Of a stretch of 6,761 bases of DNA, positions 4,796-6,761 are shown in pieces. Below the pieces are notes generated by a model. The model did no database searches. It saw nothing but the letters and a program-made list of their open reading frames with translations, and was not told the DNA's origin. The stretch is from Comamonadaceae bacterium. GTDB lineage: Bacteria > Pseudomonadota > Gammaproteobacteria > Burkholderiales > Burkholderiaceae_C. Where the stretch lies: NCBI GenBank assembly GCA_947458305.1, contig CANGZO010000129.1, forward strand, positions 1 to 6,761, read 5' to 3'. The first letter of the stretch is position 1. Each line of letters starts with the position of its first letter. Both the position numbers and the translations under genes were made by a program.

Positions 4796-5809
4796 TCAGC
4801 CTTTGTGCTTTTTTTGACCCGAAACGTCCTGGCCTGCTGCCGCCATGAGCCAACAACCCACGGCCTCTGGCATGTCCAAAACATGCCCAGGCCATGCCCC
4901 TGAGGCGAACCCCACGTGACCCCCATGTTGGGGTTGCCACAAGGTCACACTGCTCGACACATCGCTCTTTTGCGGCAAACTGTGAGCCGGTATGAAAGGA
5001 TCGTTGCAGGCATTCAATGCCAATGCGGGCAACCGGATGTCGCGCATCAGCGGCTTGGCCGAAGCTCGAGACCAGTAATCTTGGGTGTCCTTGAAGCCAT
5101 GCAGTGGCGCCGTGAAGACATTGTCAAACGCATACAAATCTGTGGCGTTCAACATGGCTTTTTTATCGAACAAGCCAGGAAACTGCGCCCATTTGGCCAA
5201 CGCCTTGGGCTTCATGCTTTTCAAGAACATCGGGGTGTAGATGTAGCGGTTCAGCCCTTTGCCTATCGCTGCGCCGCTTTGGGCCAAATCTAACGGTGAA
5301 CAGATGGATGCAATGGCTTGGGCAGATTGGCTGGCTTGATGGCCATGCTCAGCGGCCCAACGCATCAAGGCGTTGCCACCCAATGAAACACCCACCGCCA
5401 AAAGGACACTGCCGCCGCGCTGCTGGTGTTCTTGTTTCAAGCGCTTGAGAACCCAATCGATCTCGGCGTGATCGCCTGAATGGTAAGCCCGTGGTGCCAA
5501 GTTGATCTGACCACTGCACCCCCGAAAATGGGGCATGGCCAGATGGATATCCTGCTCGGCTGCCCAATCGGCGAAGGCTTGCGCGTAATGGCTGGCCGAT
5601 GAGCCCTCAAGGCCATGAAACAAAACCAACATCGGTCGGCCCTGACCACTAGCGCTTTGGTGATCGACATCCACAAAGTCACCATCCGGCGTATTCCAGC
5701 GCGTGCGCAGCAGTGGCAAGGCTGTTCGGCTTCTTTTCTTGGCATACAGCGCAGGCCATATGGTTTGGGCATGCCCCCCGGGCAGCCAAACGGGTGCAGC
5801 ATAGTTCAT
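4796..5809 (-). CDS. YheT-type alpha/beta hydrolase
   Basis: The product has 337 residues from ATG 5809, which lies 4 bases after the stop of the upstream gene. The frame stays open to 5932, but the family starts at the conserved block APVWLPGGHAQTIWPALY (residues 5-22), and an earlier start would overlap the neighbour. It belongs to the YheT/COG0429 group of alpha/beta-fold hydrolases, related to the ABHD1/3 esterases. The oxyanion region is FHGLEGSSASHY (64-75), then PHFRGCSG (93-100); the nucleophile elbow is GVSLGG with Ser142; the acid is probably D270 in NACNDPFIP; the base is H298 in HGGHVGF. All three catalytic residues are present, so it should be active, probably as an esterase or lipase on an unknown acyl substrate. 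No signal peptide is seen, so it is probably cytoplasmic. It is the middle gene of a three-gene leftward run. Confidence 0.93.
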   Translation of the reverse strand: MNYAAPVWLPGGHAQTIWPALYAKKRSRTALPLLRTRWNTPDGDFVDVDHQSASGQGRPMLVLFHGLEGSSASHYAQAFADWAAEQDIHLAMPHFRGCSGQINLAPRAYHSGDHAEIDWVLKRLKQEHQQRGGSVLLAVGVSLGGNALMRWAAEHGHQASQSAQAIASICSPLDLAQSGAAIGKGLNRYIYTPMFLKSMKPKALAKWAQFPGLFDKKAMLNATDLYAFDNVFTAPLHGFKDTQDYWSRASAKPLMRDIRLPALALNACNDPFIPAHSLPQKSDVSSSVTLWQPQHGGHVGFASGAWPGHVLDMPEAVGCWLMAAAGQDVSGQKKHKG

Positions 5810-5813
5810 CGGA

Positions 5814-6263
5814 TCAGTGCAGCACAGTGGGTTTGGCACCCGTGTCAGCGGTATCGTTGGCAGTTCCTGGACTGGCATGGTGCGCCACCATGCGCCAGCC
5901 CTGCGCTGTCTTGTGATAAACGTTGGTGGCAATCACAAACGCATGCTTGGCGCCTTGCGGGGTAATGACCTCGACACGCTCCACAAGGTGGTGAACCGAT
6001 GAGGCCAAAGATTCAATTTTGTACACCCGCTCTGGATACGCCTGCACGCTCCCGTTGTTGAACATGCTTTCAAATGTGGCCCTGATGGCGCCTGCGCCGA
6101 TCATGCGCCCGCCCCCCGGGTGGACACAAACGATGTCGTCCTCTTCGGCCCAACACGCCATGAGCTTTTCCAGATCAGCGTTGTGCAAGGCTTCATAAAA
6201 AGCTTGCTCCACGTCATCCGGTGTTCCACCCAACAATGCAGCGTTCATCTTGGCGCGTTTCAT
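5814..6263 (-). CDS. NTF2/SnoaL-like (DUF4440-type) protein
   Basis: The product has 149 residues from ATG 6263; ATG 6248 (codon 6) is the other likely start. The frame stays open upstream to TTG 6323, but that stretch holds the atpC terminator, so a longer protein is unlikely. The pattern is that of the NTF2-like cone fold: the first helix TPDDVEQAFYEALHNADLEK (14-33), MACWAEEDDIVCVHPGGG (35-52), GAIRATFESMF, strands with YKIESLASSVHHLVERVEV, and the last strands ATNVYHKTAQGWRMVAHHAS (112-131) with W123 and H128-H129 facing the pocket in many members. Such proteins are often small-molecule isomerases, cyclases or ligand-binding proteins; SnoaL_3/DUF4440 members mostly lack an assigned reaction. 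It is the first gene of the run with the hydrolase, only 35 bases past the atpC T-run, so some expression by read-through from the ATP synthase operon is possible. No clear promoter is seen. Confidence 0.88.
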   Translation of the reverse strand: MKRAKMNAALLGGTPDDVEQAFYEALHNADLEKLMACWAEEDDIVCVHPGGGRMIGAGAIRATFESMFNNGSVQAYPERVYKIESLASSVHHLVERVEVITPQGAKHAFVIATNVYHKTAQGWRMVAHHASPGTANDTADTGAKPTVLH

Positions 6264-6298
6264 TTTTTGATCCGTGTATTTGCTGTCATTTTGCCAAC

Positions 6299-6329
6299 AA
6301 AAAACCCGGTTGCATTGCTGCACCGGGTT
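6299..6329 (-). terminator. Rho-independent terminator of the ATP synthase operon
   Basis: Reading leftward, AACCCGG (complement of 6329-6323) pairs with CCGGGTT (complement of 6309-6303). The two TGCA tetramers inside extend the stem across one bulged base, and six T (complement of 6304-6299) follow. It lies about 48 bases past the atpC stop, as expected for the end of the atp operon. Confidence 0.9.
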
Positions 6330-6376
6330 GTGTGTGTTGCCGTACCCAAGGGGACAGCCATGGTGAATCGAGCGAA

Positions 6377-6761
6377 TTACTTTTTGCGGTATTTGCGCAG
6401 TGCAGACAACTGAGCGGCCAAAACAGCCAATTCAGACTGGGCCACAGCCAAATCGATTTCGCTTTTGGCGTTGCGCAGGGCCTCTTCGGCCAATTGCTTG
6501 GCTGCGTTGGCTTTTTCTTCGTCGAGGTCTTTGCCGCGGATCGCAGTATCGGACAGCACGGTCACGCAGTCAGGCTGCACTTCCAAAAGGCCACCGGCCA
6601 CGAAAACAAATTCCTCGCCGCCGTCTGCTTTTTCGATACGAACCGAACCGGCTTTGATGCGGGTGATCAGGGGGGTGTGGCGTGGGTAGATGCCCAATTC
6701 GCCAGACTCACCCGGCAAAGCCACAAAGCGGGCTTCGCCCGACCAGATGGTCTCTTCTGCA
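6377..6761 (-). CDS. atpC: ATP synthase F1 epsilon subunit (partial, N-terminus cut off)
   Basis: 127 codons plus stop are visible; the frame enters at 6760 and ends at TAA 6379-6377. About 10 residues are missing, judging by the usual length of about 138. The visible start AEETIWSGEARFVALPG is the first beta-sandwich strands, followed by GELGIYPRHTPLITRIKAG, the most conserved epsilon motif, and GGLLEVQPDCVTVLSDTA. The C-terminal part from about GKDLDEEKANAAK is the two-helix hairpin ending in LSALRKYRKK. Epsilon is part of the central stalk of the F1 motor and can inhibit ATP hydrolysis through its C-terminal helices. In the standard atp order it is last, so atpD and the rest should lie beyond the right edge. 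A GTG at 6724 within the frame is an internal Val codon, not the start. Confidence 0.97.
   Translation of the reverse strand, partial: AEETIWSGEARFVALPGESGELGIYPRHTPLITRIKAGSVRIEKADGGEEFVFVAGGLLEVQPDCVTVLSDTAIRGKDLDEEKANAAKQLAEEALRNAKSEIDLAVAQSELAVLAAQLSALRKYRKK

Noticed and set aside
5810..5932. N-terminal extension of the YheT-type hydrolase
   Set aside because: It would overlap the end of the upstream gene by about 120 bases. ATG 5809 starts just before the conserved family block and fits the tight spacing.
6264..6323. N-terminal extension of the NTF2-like protein from TTG 6323
   Set aside because: The stretch contains the atpC terminator hairpin and its T-run, and the extra residues do not resemble the family. 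ATG 6263 is preferred.

Overview
The window looks like ordinary chromosomal DNA from a beta-proteobacterium of the order Burkholderiales, most likely the family Comamonadaceae (Limnohabitans, Rhodoferax or a relative). This is inferred from the flavour of the exonuclease III, PyrE and ATP synthase epsilon sequences and from moderately high GC. No database search was possible. I see no phage, transposon, CRISPR or defence genes. The content is housekeeping genes plus a few poorly known ones.

Left part (1-2524). The end of a BON-domain protein gene is followed by a short dyad and then by a SAM-dependent methyltransferase gene that lacks an ATG start. Both read rightwards. The methyltransferase gene converges on xth (exodeoxyribonuclease III, leftward) with only 15 bases between the stop codons. 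xth and pyrE (orotate phosphoribosyltransferase, rightward) are head to head, and their two ATG codons overlap inside one CCATGG palindrome. There is therefore no intergenic space for either promoter. The pyrE stop codon lies inside a perfect 12-bp inverted repeat.

Middle part (2525-4237). An AT-rich gap leads to a small regulator-like gene that joins an excisionase/MerR-type helix-turn-helix to a degenerate response-regulator receiver domain. In the receiver, Glu stands where the phosphorylated Asp would be. Next come a leftward tRNA-Arg(CCG) gene and a rightward gene for a membrane-anchored cytochrome c of the c5 type, with a TATAAT box upstream. The cytochrome gene ends at a strong hairpin terminator that appears to work in both directions.

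Right part (4235-6761, all leftward). In transcription order these are atpC (the last gene of the ATP synthase operon, cut by the window edge), its rho-independent terminator, and then a tight three-gene run: an NTF2/SnoaL-like protein, a YheT-type alpha/beta hydrolase (4-base gap) and a conserved protein of unknown function (6-base gap). The run ends at the terminator shared with the cytochrome gene.

I did not find a clearly new system. The points most worth a second look are the overlapping start codons of xth and pyrE, the HTH-pseudoreceiver protein and the dyad at the pyrE stop codon.
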